The notes under the pieces are model-generated. The model made no database searches. It was not told where the DNA came from and saw nothing but the letters and a program-made list of their open reading frames with translations. The position numbers were made by a program, and so were the translations under genes. Positions 7,084-12,066 of a stretch of 12,066 nt of DNA are shown piece after piece (the stretch's first letter is position 1; each line of letters begins with the position of its first letter). This stretch comes from Actinomycetota bacterium (GTDB lineage Bacteria > Actinomycetota > Actinomycetes > Nanopelagicales > Nanopelagicaceae). The stretch lies in NCBI GenBank assembly GCA_005777515.1, contig SXMA01000089.1, forward strand, positions 1 through 12,066. The letters are read 5' to 3'.

Positions 7084-7686
7084 CTACTTGTTGATTAGGG
7101 CTTGAATGTTTGCATATGACTTTCTATGAATAGCAGTAACGCCTAATTCAATCAAAGACCTCTCATGGGTTCTTGTGACATAACCTTTATGGTCGGCAAG
7201 GTGATAGCCAGGATATTGGCGATCTAAATTAATCATAATTCGATCTCGATAGACCTTGGCAAGGATTGATGCTGCCGAAATTGATATAGCAACTTGATCT
7301 CCTTTCCAGATAGCTAGAGATTCAGAGCCAAGGCCCGATATTTCATAGCCATCGGTTAGGACATATTCTGGCTCAACTTCAAGAGCGTTGATGGCCCTGC
7401 GCATTCCCTCAAGGTTTGCCTTATGGAGACCAATAACATCAATTTCTGCTGCCGAGATTTCAATAATTGAATAATCCTGAGCAAGATCAACTATTACTTC
7501 AAATAACTCTTCGCGCATTCCTGGCTTTAGCTCTTTCGAATCACGCACTTGAGCTAGCTTCACATCACTTATATCTTTTAGCATCACTGCTGCTACCACT
7601 AGCGGCCCAGCACATGCCCCTCTACCAGCTTCATCAACTCCTGCGATCTTAGTAAATCCTGATTGAATAAGTTTTGACTCAATCAT
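7084..7686 (-). CDS. rnhB: Ribonuclease HII
   Basis: It cleaves the RNA strand of RNA-DNA hybrids and starts removal of single ribonucleotides misincorporated into DNA. The 200-residue length is typical. The N-terminal IAGVDEAGRGACAGPLVVAA block at 14-33 supplies Asp18 and Glu19, LTDGYE at 110-115 supplies Asp112, and KGD at 128-130 supplies Asp130, completing the usual acidic metal-binding set. DSKEL at 49-53 and SAASILAKVYRD at 137-148 are further family blocks. Its ATG lies 3 bp after the lepB stop, so both are surely co-transcribed; only a weak Shine-Dalgarno is seen inside the end of lepB. The order rplS-lepB-rnhB is conserved in actinobacteria. Confidence 0.97.
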   Translation of the reverse strand: MIESKLIQSGFTKIAGVDEAGRGACAGPLVVAAVMLKDISDVKLAQVRDSKELKPGMREELFEVIVDLAQDYSIIEISAAEIDVIGLHKANLEGMRRAINALEVEPEYVLTDGYEISGLGSESLAIWKGDQVAISISAASILAKVYRDRIMINLDRQYPGYHLADHKGYVTRTHERSLIELGVTAIHRKSYANIQALINK

Positions 7687-7689
7687 AAA

Positions 7690-8370
7690 TTACTTAGAGC
7701 TTTTAACAGGAATCTTCGATAGCTCTTCACCCTTTTCAAGGATTGCCAGATTAGAAAATGGCCAGATAATAAATGTTGCCCGCCCTGTGACTTTATCTAG
7801 AGGGACCATTCCTTTATTGGGATCATCGGTATGGAAGCGAGAATCTGCGCTAGCTCCGCGGTGATCTCCCATAACCCAGATAAATCCTTGTGGAACTTCT
7901 ACTTCGAATTCTGAATCACTGGGCTTATCGCCTTCGTAAATATAGGGCTCATTAATACTCATGCCATTGACTTCAATTTTTCCATCTTTGCCGCAGCAAC
8001 GAACTTTATCGCCACCAACTCCGATAACTCTCTTGATTAAGTATTGCTTAGAGGGATCTGGAAGGACTCCAACGAAAACTAAAGAGTCCTTTATTACTTT
8101 GCGAAAACCCGCGGTGTCATCATAATTTGGCGAAAGCCAATTAGCTGGATCTCTAAAAACTACAACTTCGCCCCTCTTAATGTCACTAAAGAGAGCCCCA
8201 AACTTGTTTACTCCCACACGATCATTAACCTGAAGCGTGTTCTCCATAGAGCCAGAGGGGATATAGAAGAATTGAATGAAGAAAGTTTTGACGATGATTG
8301 ATAGAACTAGCGCCGAGATGATGAGAATAGGTAGCTCGCGAAGGCTACTGCCCTTCGCTTTAGGCGACAT
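7690..8370 (-). CDS. lepB: Signal peptidase I
   Basis: This membrane-anchored serine protease removes signal peptides from exported proteins. It is 226 residues long with one N-terminal membrane helix (about 13-35) and the catalytic domain outside. The nucleophile is Ser41 in YIPSGSMENTL (36-46), and the general base is Lys113 in LIKRVIGVGGDKV (111-123). The late conserved block MGDHRGASADSR holds the usual structural residues. A pair of adjacent cysteines (KVRCCGKDG) follows the Lys block in a region that varies between family members. The start at 8370 gives a short positively charged cytoplasmic tail before the helix. It lies 11 bp after rplS and 3 bp before rnhB in an apparent operon. Confidence 0.97.
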   Translation of the reverse strand: MSPKAKGSSLRELPILIISALVLSIIVKTFFIQFFYIPSGSMENTLQVNDRVGVNKFGALFSDIKRGEVVVFRDPANWLSPNYDDTAGFRKVIKDSLVFVGVLPDPSKQYLIKRVIGVGGDKVRCCGKDGKIEVNGMSINEPYIYEGDKPSDSEFEVEVPQGFIWVMGDHRGASADSRFHTDDPNKGMVPLDKVTGRATFIIWPFSNLAILEKGEELSKIPVKSSK

Positions 8371-8381
8371 TTCTCTGGGCT

Positions 8382-8906
8382 TTAAGACTTAGTTGGTTCA
8401 GTTTCAGTAGGAGTTGATTCCTCTGCTACCTGCGCGCTCTCTGGAGCAAGGCTCTCTTCAACAACAGCTTCTGGAGCAGCTACCTCAACAACCTCTGCAA
8501 CTGGAGCAACTTCTGCAACTGGATTAGTTGATGATGTTGAATATAAAACCTCTAGGTCATCTGTTCCACGACGCTCACGAATCTTGGCAGCTTTGCCACG
8601 AAGATCACGGAGATAGAAGAGTTTGGCGCGACGAACTTCGCCTTTTCTTACTACCTCAATCTTTTCAATAACAGGAGCATGAACTGGGAAAATTCTCTCA
8701 ACGCCAACGCCATAGGAGATTTTGCGAACTGTGAAAGTTTCGCGAACTCCAGATCCTTGACGAGCAATTACTAGGCCTTGGAAGATCTGAATACGGCTCT
8801 TGCTGCCTTCAATAACGCGGACATGAACTTTTAACTCATCACCGGGACGGAAATTAGGGAGGTCCTTACGGAGAGAGGCGGCATCTAGCGCATCGAGCAC
8901 GTTCAT
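8382..8906 (-). CDS. rplS: 50S ribosomal protein L19 with acidic C-terminal extension
   Basis: L19 sits at the interface of the ribosomal subunits. Residues 1-114 are an ordinary L19, with [16 protein letters not shown] near 19-34, a [22 protein letters not shown] stretch in the middle and the basic end [19 protein letters not shown] further 60 residues (115-174) are unusual: rich in Ala, Val, Glu, Pro, Ser and Thr, with about a dozen Glu but a single Lys, and composed of loosely repeated [14 protein letters not shown] units. Mycobacterial L19 stops at about 113 residues. The tail stays in frame with a proper stop 11 bp before lepB, so it is not a read-through artefact. A GAGGA Shine-Dalgarno lies 7 nt before the ATG, and a 131-bp leader precedes it. 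Confidence 0.96.
   Translation of the reverse strand: MNVLDALDAASLRKDLPNFRPGDELKVHVRVIEGSKSRIQIFQGLVIARQGSGVRETFTVRKISYGVGVERIFPVHAPVIEKIEVVRKGEVRRAKLFYLRDLRGKAAKIRERRGTDDLEVLYSTSSTNPVAEVAPVAEVVEVAAPEAVVEESLAPESAQVAEESTPTETEPTKS
8494..8523. repeat. 12-bp direct repeat inside the rplS acidic tail
   Basis: TCTGCAACTGGA occurs at 8494-8505 and again at 8512-8523, with an 18-bp period that equals six codons. It encodes repeated Pro-Val-Ala-Glu units of the L19 tail, so the extension probably grew by in-frame duplication or slippage. A looser related unit lies nearer 8467-8482. Confidence 0.6.
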
Positions 8907-8913
8907 TATTTTG

Positions 8914-8918
8914 TCCTC
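8914..8918 (-). promoter_or_regulatory. Strong Shine-Dalgarno of rplS
   Basis: On the minus strand GAGGA precedes the rplS ATG by seven bases. It is the best Shine-Dalgarno in the window and fixes the start of rplS at 8906. Confidence 0.7.
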
Positions 8919-8940
8919 ACAATTAGTCTTTATTTATATT

Positions 8941-8968
8941 TCAGGCCTTTTCCAAAGGATTGGCCTAA
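8941..8968 (-). promoter_or_regulatory. Hairpin in the rplS leader, candidate L19 autoregulatory element
   Basis: On the minus strand TTAGGCC pairs with GGCCTGA (seven pairs, one G-U), with an internal loop and a small apical TCC/GGA stem. It ends about 22 nt before the GAGGA Shine-Dalgarno. No U-run follows, so it is not a standard terminator for the upstream phosphatase gene. Ribosomal protein genes, including rplS in some phyla, often carry leader structures bound by their own product; this is a candidate only. Confidence 0.35.
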
Positions 8969-9017
8969 CAACTCGCCGTATCTTGCCATACCTTGAGGCC
9001 AAGTGCTAAATCGCTAA

Positions 9018-9023
9018 AGATTA
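9018..9023 (-). promoter_or_regulatory. Possible -10 box for rplS
   Basis: TAATCT on the minus strand, 14 bp after the phosphatase stop codon, matches TANNNT and would give a leader of about 105 nt containing the hairpin and Shine-Dalgarno. No clear -35 is visible, and AT-rich TANNNT matches arise by chance, so this is weak. Confidence 0.25.
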
Positions 9024-9037
9024 GGGCAGAAAGTGGG

Positions 9038-9814
9038 CTATTGCCCCTGAATTTGGGCGCTAAGGGCGGCATGAAGAAATGGGCCAGCGACAATTACCGA
9101 GCTCCTTGAAGATCCATCACTTGACTTAGTAACTGAAAAAGTGGCCCCCGCTTCTTGGGCAATTAGTGATGCCGCAGCATAATCCCATTCATTTACTCCC
9201 GCTTCGAAGTAAGCATCAAGTGCTCCACTTCCTACATGGCAGATATCAACAGCACACGCACCAAGTCTTCTTAAATCTCTTACTTGAGGAAGTAGTTCTT
9301 CAATTATCTTTGCTTGCACTTTTCGATTGTTGATGTCATATGCAAAGCCAGTGCCTACTAAAGCTCTATCAAGACTTACTGGATCATTACACTTAATTGG
9401 TGAATTATTAAGAAAAGCTCCATTTGACTTTGATGCTTTCCAGAGTGAATTCGTTGTAGGCGAATAGACCACACCTGCTATGTATTCTTCTTTGTTCTTT
9501 GCTGCAATACTGATGCACCAGCCAGGTAAGTCATATAGATAATTCACAGTTCCATCAATAGGATCAATTACCCAAGTAACTCCAGATTCACTCTCTTTAT
9601 TTGCACCTTCTTCTCCAATCAATCCATCCAAAGGCCTTTGAGCAAGAATTTGGCTCACAATTAAAGATTCGCTCTGATGATCTTTCTGAGTTGCAAAATC
9701 AAGAGCACCACTTTTTTCATCTAATTCAAACTTGCTTGGCCTATCCAAGAGCAACTCCCCAGCGCTGAGCGCAATTTTCTCAGCAAGGGCTAACAACTCA
9801 AGGTTTAACGACAT
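9038..9814 (-). CDS. Inositol monophosphatase family protein
   Basis: This 258-residue Mg2+-dependent sugar-phosphate phosphatase belongs to the SuhB/IMPase fold. The metal ligands are visible: Asp45 in the ATQKDHQSE block, Glu68 in GEEG (67-70), Asp84 and Asp87 in WVIDPIDGT (81-89), and Asp211 in NEWDYAAA. The substrate loop RRLGACAVDICHVGSGALDA is at 182-201. Relatives hydrolyse inositol-1-phosphate, histidinol phosphate, fructose-1,6-bisphosphate or 3'-phosphoadenosine 5'-phosphate, and the sequence does not settle which. In actinobacteria inositol phosphate is a plausible substrate, but fructose-1,6-bisphosphatase activity cannot be excluded. It is divergent from the MFS gene. TAGATT lies five bases before its ATG, close to a leaderless arrangement. 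rplS follows 131 bp downstream, and linkage of the two is not conserved knowledge I can cite. Confidence 0.9.
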   Translation of the reverse strand: MSLNLELLALAEKIALSAGELLLDRPSKFELDEKSGALDFATQKDHQSESLIVSQILAQRPLDGLIGEEGANKESESGVTWVIDPIDGTVNYLYDLPGWCISIAAKNKEEYIAGVVYSPTTNSLWKASKSNGAFLNNSPIKCNDPVSLDRALVGTGFAYDINNRKVQAKIIEELLPQVRDLRRLGACAVDICHVGSGALDAYFEAGVNEWDYAAASLIAQEAGATFSVTKSSDGSSRSSVIVAGPFLHAALSAQIQGQ

Positions 9815-9819
9815 ATTCC

Positions 9820-9835
9820 AATCTAATCATAGTTT
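9820..9835. promoter_or_regulatory. Divergent promoter region between the phosphatase and MFS genes
   Basis: Within the 26-bp gap (47 bp if the MFS gene starts at 9862) TANNNT hexamers face both ways: TAGATT (9825-9820) and TATGAT (9831-9826) on the minus strand, TAGTTT (9830-9835) on the plus strand. The minus-strand TAGATT lies 5 nt before the phosphatase ATG and the plus-strand box 5 nt before the 9841 ATG. Which are used cannot be read from sequence. Confidence 0.35.
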
Positions 9836-9840
9836 CTTCG

Positions 9841-11076
9841 ATGCCAAGTAGACTTGCCTTCATGCTCACCTCCTACAAAAGATTATTTGCCGTGCCTGGA
9901 GGTTGGAACTTCTCTTTTGCAGGCTTCATTTTGCGCATGCCTATTTCAATGCTCTACATCGCAATTGTTCTATTCGTTGTTGCCGAAACTGGCTCATATG
10001 CCCTAGCTGGAGCATTATCAATGGTGGCATCACTGGTCTTATCAGTAGCCACACCGCTTTGGTCTAGGGTCGCAGATCAAATTGGCCAAAATAAAGTTTT
10101 ATCTATAACCGCTCCAATTCATCTGATTTTCCTGGGCCTCTTTGTGTACTTAGTTAAGAGCGATGCTCCTACCTGGAGTTGGTTTACCGCAGCAATAATC
10201 TTTGAAGGATTTGTAATTGGCTCAGGGCAAATGGTTAGAAGGCGCTGGATACACGTAATTGGTGACGATCGAAAGCTTATTGATACCGCATATTCTTTTG
10301 AGGCACTAGTTGATGAAGTGATTTTTACTAGCGGCCCTGTTCTTGCTGCAATCACTGCTTCCTTCTTCTTTCCAGAGGCTGCAATATTTACTGCGATGGG
10401 ATTTATCAGTGTGGGAACGCTGCTCTTTCTCTCGCAGCGAAGAACTCAGCCGCCAGCCCATCCCCGCGAAGTCGGTGATGATCATTCATTGCTTATAAAA
10501 GATAGATTTATCAAAGCTTTATTTATTCCCATGATGGCAGTTGGAGCATTCTTTGGATCAACTGGCTTAGTCCTTGTCGGCTATCTTGATGAATTTGGTA
10601 TCCGTGAATATAGCGGTTTCTATATCGCGATCTGGTCCTTTAGCTCTGGAATCTCAGCATTTATAAGTGGATCGTTGCATTGGAAAATTAATGAGGCACG
10701 AAGATTTATTCTCTCAGTTTTTGCTCTAGCCCTTCTGACCCTTCCAATTTATCTTGCTGCACAGATATTTACTGGTAACTTAACAATTTTGGCTATTGCG
10801 CTTTTTATCAATGGCCTAGCAATAGCGCCTCTACTCACCGCCGGATTTGCTGTTGCTGAGCGCTCCGTTAGTCCTAAGCGCACCACTGAAGTTTTGGCAT
10901 GGTCGATCTCTGCACTTAATCTTGGTGGGGCTATTCCTGCTGCAATTACTGGATACATCATTGACACATATGGCTCAACTGTCGCATTTATCGTGCCAGT
11001 GGCCTGTATGTTAATTGCTTTACTTTCACTTCTACCATTTCTTAGGCTTTGGATGGCAAAAGTAATTCAACTCTAA
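9841..11076 (+). CDS. Major facilitator superfamily permease
   Basis: This integral membrane transporter has about twelve hydrophobic segments over 411 residues. N- and C-terminal halves are separated by a polar loop around residues 200-220 (RRTQPPAHPREVGDDHSLL). The start of helix 1, with the preceding SYKRLFAVPGG, resembles actinobacterial MFS proteins annotated only as putative permeases. The substrate cannot be assigned. The start is uncertain: the ATG at 9841 gives MPSRLAF, but the ATG at 9862 gives MLTSYKRLFAVPGG, which looks more like family members and has TAGACT exactly seven bases before it. The longer version is given here; the true protein may be 404 residues. sepH follows 46 bp downstream on the same strand. 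Confidence 0.88.
   Translation: MPSRLAFMLTSYKRLFAVPGGWNFSFAGFILRMPISMLYIAIVLFVVAETGSYALAGALSMVASLVLSVATPLWSRVADQIGQNKVLSITAPIHLIFLGLFVYLVKSDAPTWSWFTAAIIFEGFVIGSGQMVRRRWIHVIGDDRKLIDTAYSFEALVDEVIFTSGPVLAAITASFFFPEAAIFTAMGFISVGTLLFLSQRRTQPPAHPREVGDDHSLLIKDRFIKALFIPMMAVGAFFGSTGLVLVGYLDEFGIREYSGFYIAIWSFSSGISAFISGSLHWKINEARRFILSVFALALLTLPIYLAAQIFTGNLTILAIALFINGLAIAPLLTAGFAVAERSVSPKRTTEVLAWSISALNLGGAIPAAITGYIIDTYGSTVAFIVPVACMLIALLSLLPFLRLWMAKVIQL
9849..9854 (+). promoter_or_regulatory. Candidate -10 box for an MFS start at 9862
   Basis: TAGACT is followed by seven bases (TGCCTTC) and the in-frame ATG at 9862. The spacing equals that at glgC and would mean a leaderless transcript and a protein seven residues shorter. 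Confidence 0.4.
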
Positions 11077-11110
11077 GCCTAATTTCCCTCAGATTTCAGT
11101 AATCTTATGG

Positions 11111-11116
11111 CAATCT
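11111..11116 (+). promoter_or_regulatory. Possible -10 box for sepH
   Basis: CAATCT, one base off TANNNT, is followed by six bases (TTACCC) and the sepH ATG, with no Shine-Dalgarno present. A perfect TANNNT (TAATCT, 11100-11105) lies further upstream and would give a leader of about 11 nt. Either supports a leaderless or nearly leaderless sepH mRNA. Confidence 0.3.
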
Positions 11117-11122
11117 TTACCC

Positions 11123-11926
11123 ATGACAGACTTGCGCTTCATTGCACGCTCTCAAGATGGAGAGCATCTAGAGCTAAGTGATAGCGATGGTAATAATTTC
11201 TCACTAAGAGTAAGTGACAGTTTGCGTGCTGCTGTTAATGAGCGCCGTTTAGCAACCGTAGTTGAGAGCGCTCCACAATTTTCTATCAAAGAAATTCAAG
11301 CTCGCCTTAGAGCCGGAGAGAGCTTCGCTGAAGTTGCTCGCATTTCAGGACTTTCTATTGAAAAAGTTGAGCGTTATGCAAGTCCGATTCTGCAAGAGCG
11401 CGCTTGGATCATTGAATTGGCAGAGAAGGCTTCTCCGAAAGGAACTTCACTTCCCCTCTCGGAGCTAGTTATTCAACGTCTTGCTCCGCGGGGCGTAAAT
11501 ATGAATCAGATCTCTTGGAATACCTGGAGACTAGATGATGGAAGTTGGCATCTAGTTCTGACCTATCCATCACGAGATGGACAATCAGAGGCAACCTGGA
11601 GCTTTGATGCAAATAAGCGAACTCTTCACTCACGAGATGATGGCGCTAGATGGATTAATGGAGAAGAAGTTTCTCAAAAGAGCACACCGAAAAACGATCG
11701 ATTAAGTGATCATGGAGTTCTCTTTCCGATGGAAGGTGACTCTCCTCAACCGCCTCGCTTAGTTGCAGTTAGGACCGATCCAAACCTTTTAGAGGAGACA
11801 AGTGGGGTAAAGGAGATTGCTCCTGATGCCAAGAAGGATGGAGTAACCAAGCGGATTTCAATTCCATCTTGGGATGACATTATGTTTGGGCGAGGCAAGA
11901 AGAAAGATGAACAAGAGGAAGAGTAA
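11123..11926 (+). CDS. sepH: Septation protein SepH (DUF3071)
   Basis: SepH is an actinobacterial cell-division protein that binds FtsZ and promotes filament assembly at the septum. The 267-residue protein opens with TDLRFIARSQDGEHLEL, the usual DUF3071 N-terminus. A helix-turn-helix-like stretch at about 55-90 (EIQARLRAGESFAEVARISG and the following helix) is the conserved FtsZ-interacting region in Streptomyces. A middle block, including WRLDDGSWHLVLTYPSRDG at roughly 134-152, belongs to the same family. After a polar linker the protein ends with ISIPSWDDIMFGRGKKKD, matching the short conserved C-terminal motif, then EQEEE. It is shorter than Streptomyces SepH, mainly in the linker. It faces, across 4 bp, the end of a phosphatase-like gene, a neighbourhood also recalled from other actinobacteria. 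Confidence 0.9.
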   Translation: MTDLRFIARSQDGEHLELSDSDGNNFSLRVSDSLRAAVNERRLATVVESAPQFSIKEIQARLRAGESFAEVARISGLSIEKVERYASPILQERAWIIELAEKASPKGTSLPLSELVIQRLAPRGVNMNQISWNTWRLDDGSWHLVLTYPSRDGQSEATWSFDANKRTLHSRDDGARWINGEEVSQKSTPKNDRLSDHGVLFPMEGDSPQPPRLVAVRTDPNLLEETSGVKEIAPDAKKDGVTKRISIPSWDDIMFGRGKKKDEQEEE

Positions 11927-11930
11927 AACC

Positions 11931-12066
11931 TCAAATATCAGCGCTGAATAAAGGTATTGCAGTCTCAGCTTGAGTGGTTCCTCCGTGATGCCCAACCATG
12001 GATAGTTGCAGTTCTTGCCTCTCACTCTCAACCAAAATGAATTCCCCGTTAGCAATAGCAATCAAG
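11931..12066 (-). CDS. C-terminal end of an alkaline phosphatase/nucleotide pyrophosphatase family protein, cut by window edge
   Basis: An open frame enters from the right edge and stops at TGA (11933-11931), giving 44 residues. The sequence SMVGHHGGTTQAETAIPLF near the end matches the closing motif of actinobacterial type I phosphodiesterase/nucleotide pyrophosphatase-like proteins (LVGxHGxxTPxExxIPL), where the His supplies a metal ligand in the alkaline-phosphatase fold. Such a gene is a known neighbour of sepH-like genes in actinobacteria. It is convergent with sepH, leaving only 4 bp between the stops. The substrate cannot be inferred from this fragment, and the family call rests on one short motif. 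Confidence 0.7.
   Translation of the reverse strand, partial: LIAIANGEFILVESERQELQLSMVGHHGGTTQAETAIPLFSADI

Noticed and set aside
11938..11947. 10-bp perfect palindrome TCAGCGCTGA after sepH
   Set aside because: It lies inside the phosphatase coding end, has no loop for a hairpin and no U-run; a palindrome of this length is expected by chance in a window of this size.
1..12066. CRISPR arrays, insertion sequences, tRNA/rRNA genes, toxin-antitoxin or phage genes
   Set aside because: No regularly spaced repeats, transposase-like motifs, cloverleaf-like sequences or unusual small gene pairs were seen; nearly all DNA is accounted for by housekeeping genes.
1..12066. A previously undescribed multi-gene system
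   Set aside because: Every gene belongs to a known family and the clusters are explained by metabolism, translation and division. Novelty is limited to regulatory layout and protein variants.

Overview
The window reads as chromosomal core DNA from a low-GC, streamlined actinobacterium. Actinobacterial signs are a class II DAHP synthase, a PfkA of the Asp104/Lys124 type, the glgC/glgA divergent pair arranged as in mycobacteria, an Era resembling the mycobacterial form, and a SepH (DUF3071) protein. The sequence is clearly AT-richer than typical actinobacteria, genes overlap or sit a few bases apart, and hardly any non-coding DNA exists (largest gap about 130 bp). Together this suggests a freshwater acI-type lineage (Nanopelagicales, such as Planktophila or Nanopelagicus). 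That placement is inference; no rRNA is present to prove it.

Layout: (1) 1-3122, minus strand: glgC, then a predicted PPi-dependent phosphofructokinase, then a class II DAHP synthase cut by the left edge. (2) 3146-5191, plus strand: a glycogen synthase/maltose-1-phosphate synthase (glgA/glgM) followed without a gap by an EamA-type permease. (3) 5181-8906, minus strand: rplS, lepB, rnhB, dprA, era, a compact housekeeping block. (4) 9038-9814, minus strand: an inositol-monophosphatase-family enzyme. (5) 9841-11926, plus strand: an MFS permease, then sepH. (6) 11931-12066, minus strand: the last 44 codons of an alkaline-phosphatase/nucleotide-pyrophosphatase-like protein, convergent with sepH.

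The left part is a carbon-allocation cluster. GlgC makes ADP-glucose and releases PPi, GlgA/GlgM uses the ADP-glucose, and the neighbouring Pfk is predicted to use PPi as phosphoryl donor. The middle block combines translation (L19), protein export (signal peptidase I), RNA/DNA maintenance (RNase HII, DprA) and ribosome assembly (Era). SepH belongs to cell division.

The most distinctive non-coding signal is a recurring TANNNT hexamer placed 6-7 nt before start codons, with no Shine-Dalgarno sequence, as expected for leaderless transcription. At glgC/glgA two such boxes overlap in a 23-bp divergent gap. Genes with a clear Shine-Dalgarno instead (pfkA, rplS) have longer leaders holding a perfect inverted repeat or a hairpin. 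I found no mobile element, CRISPR array, RNA gene, defence system or clearly new multi-gene system.
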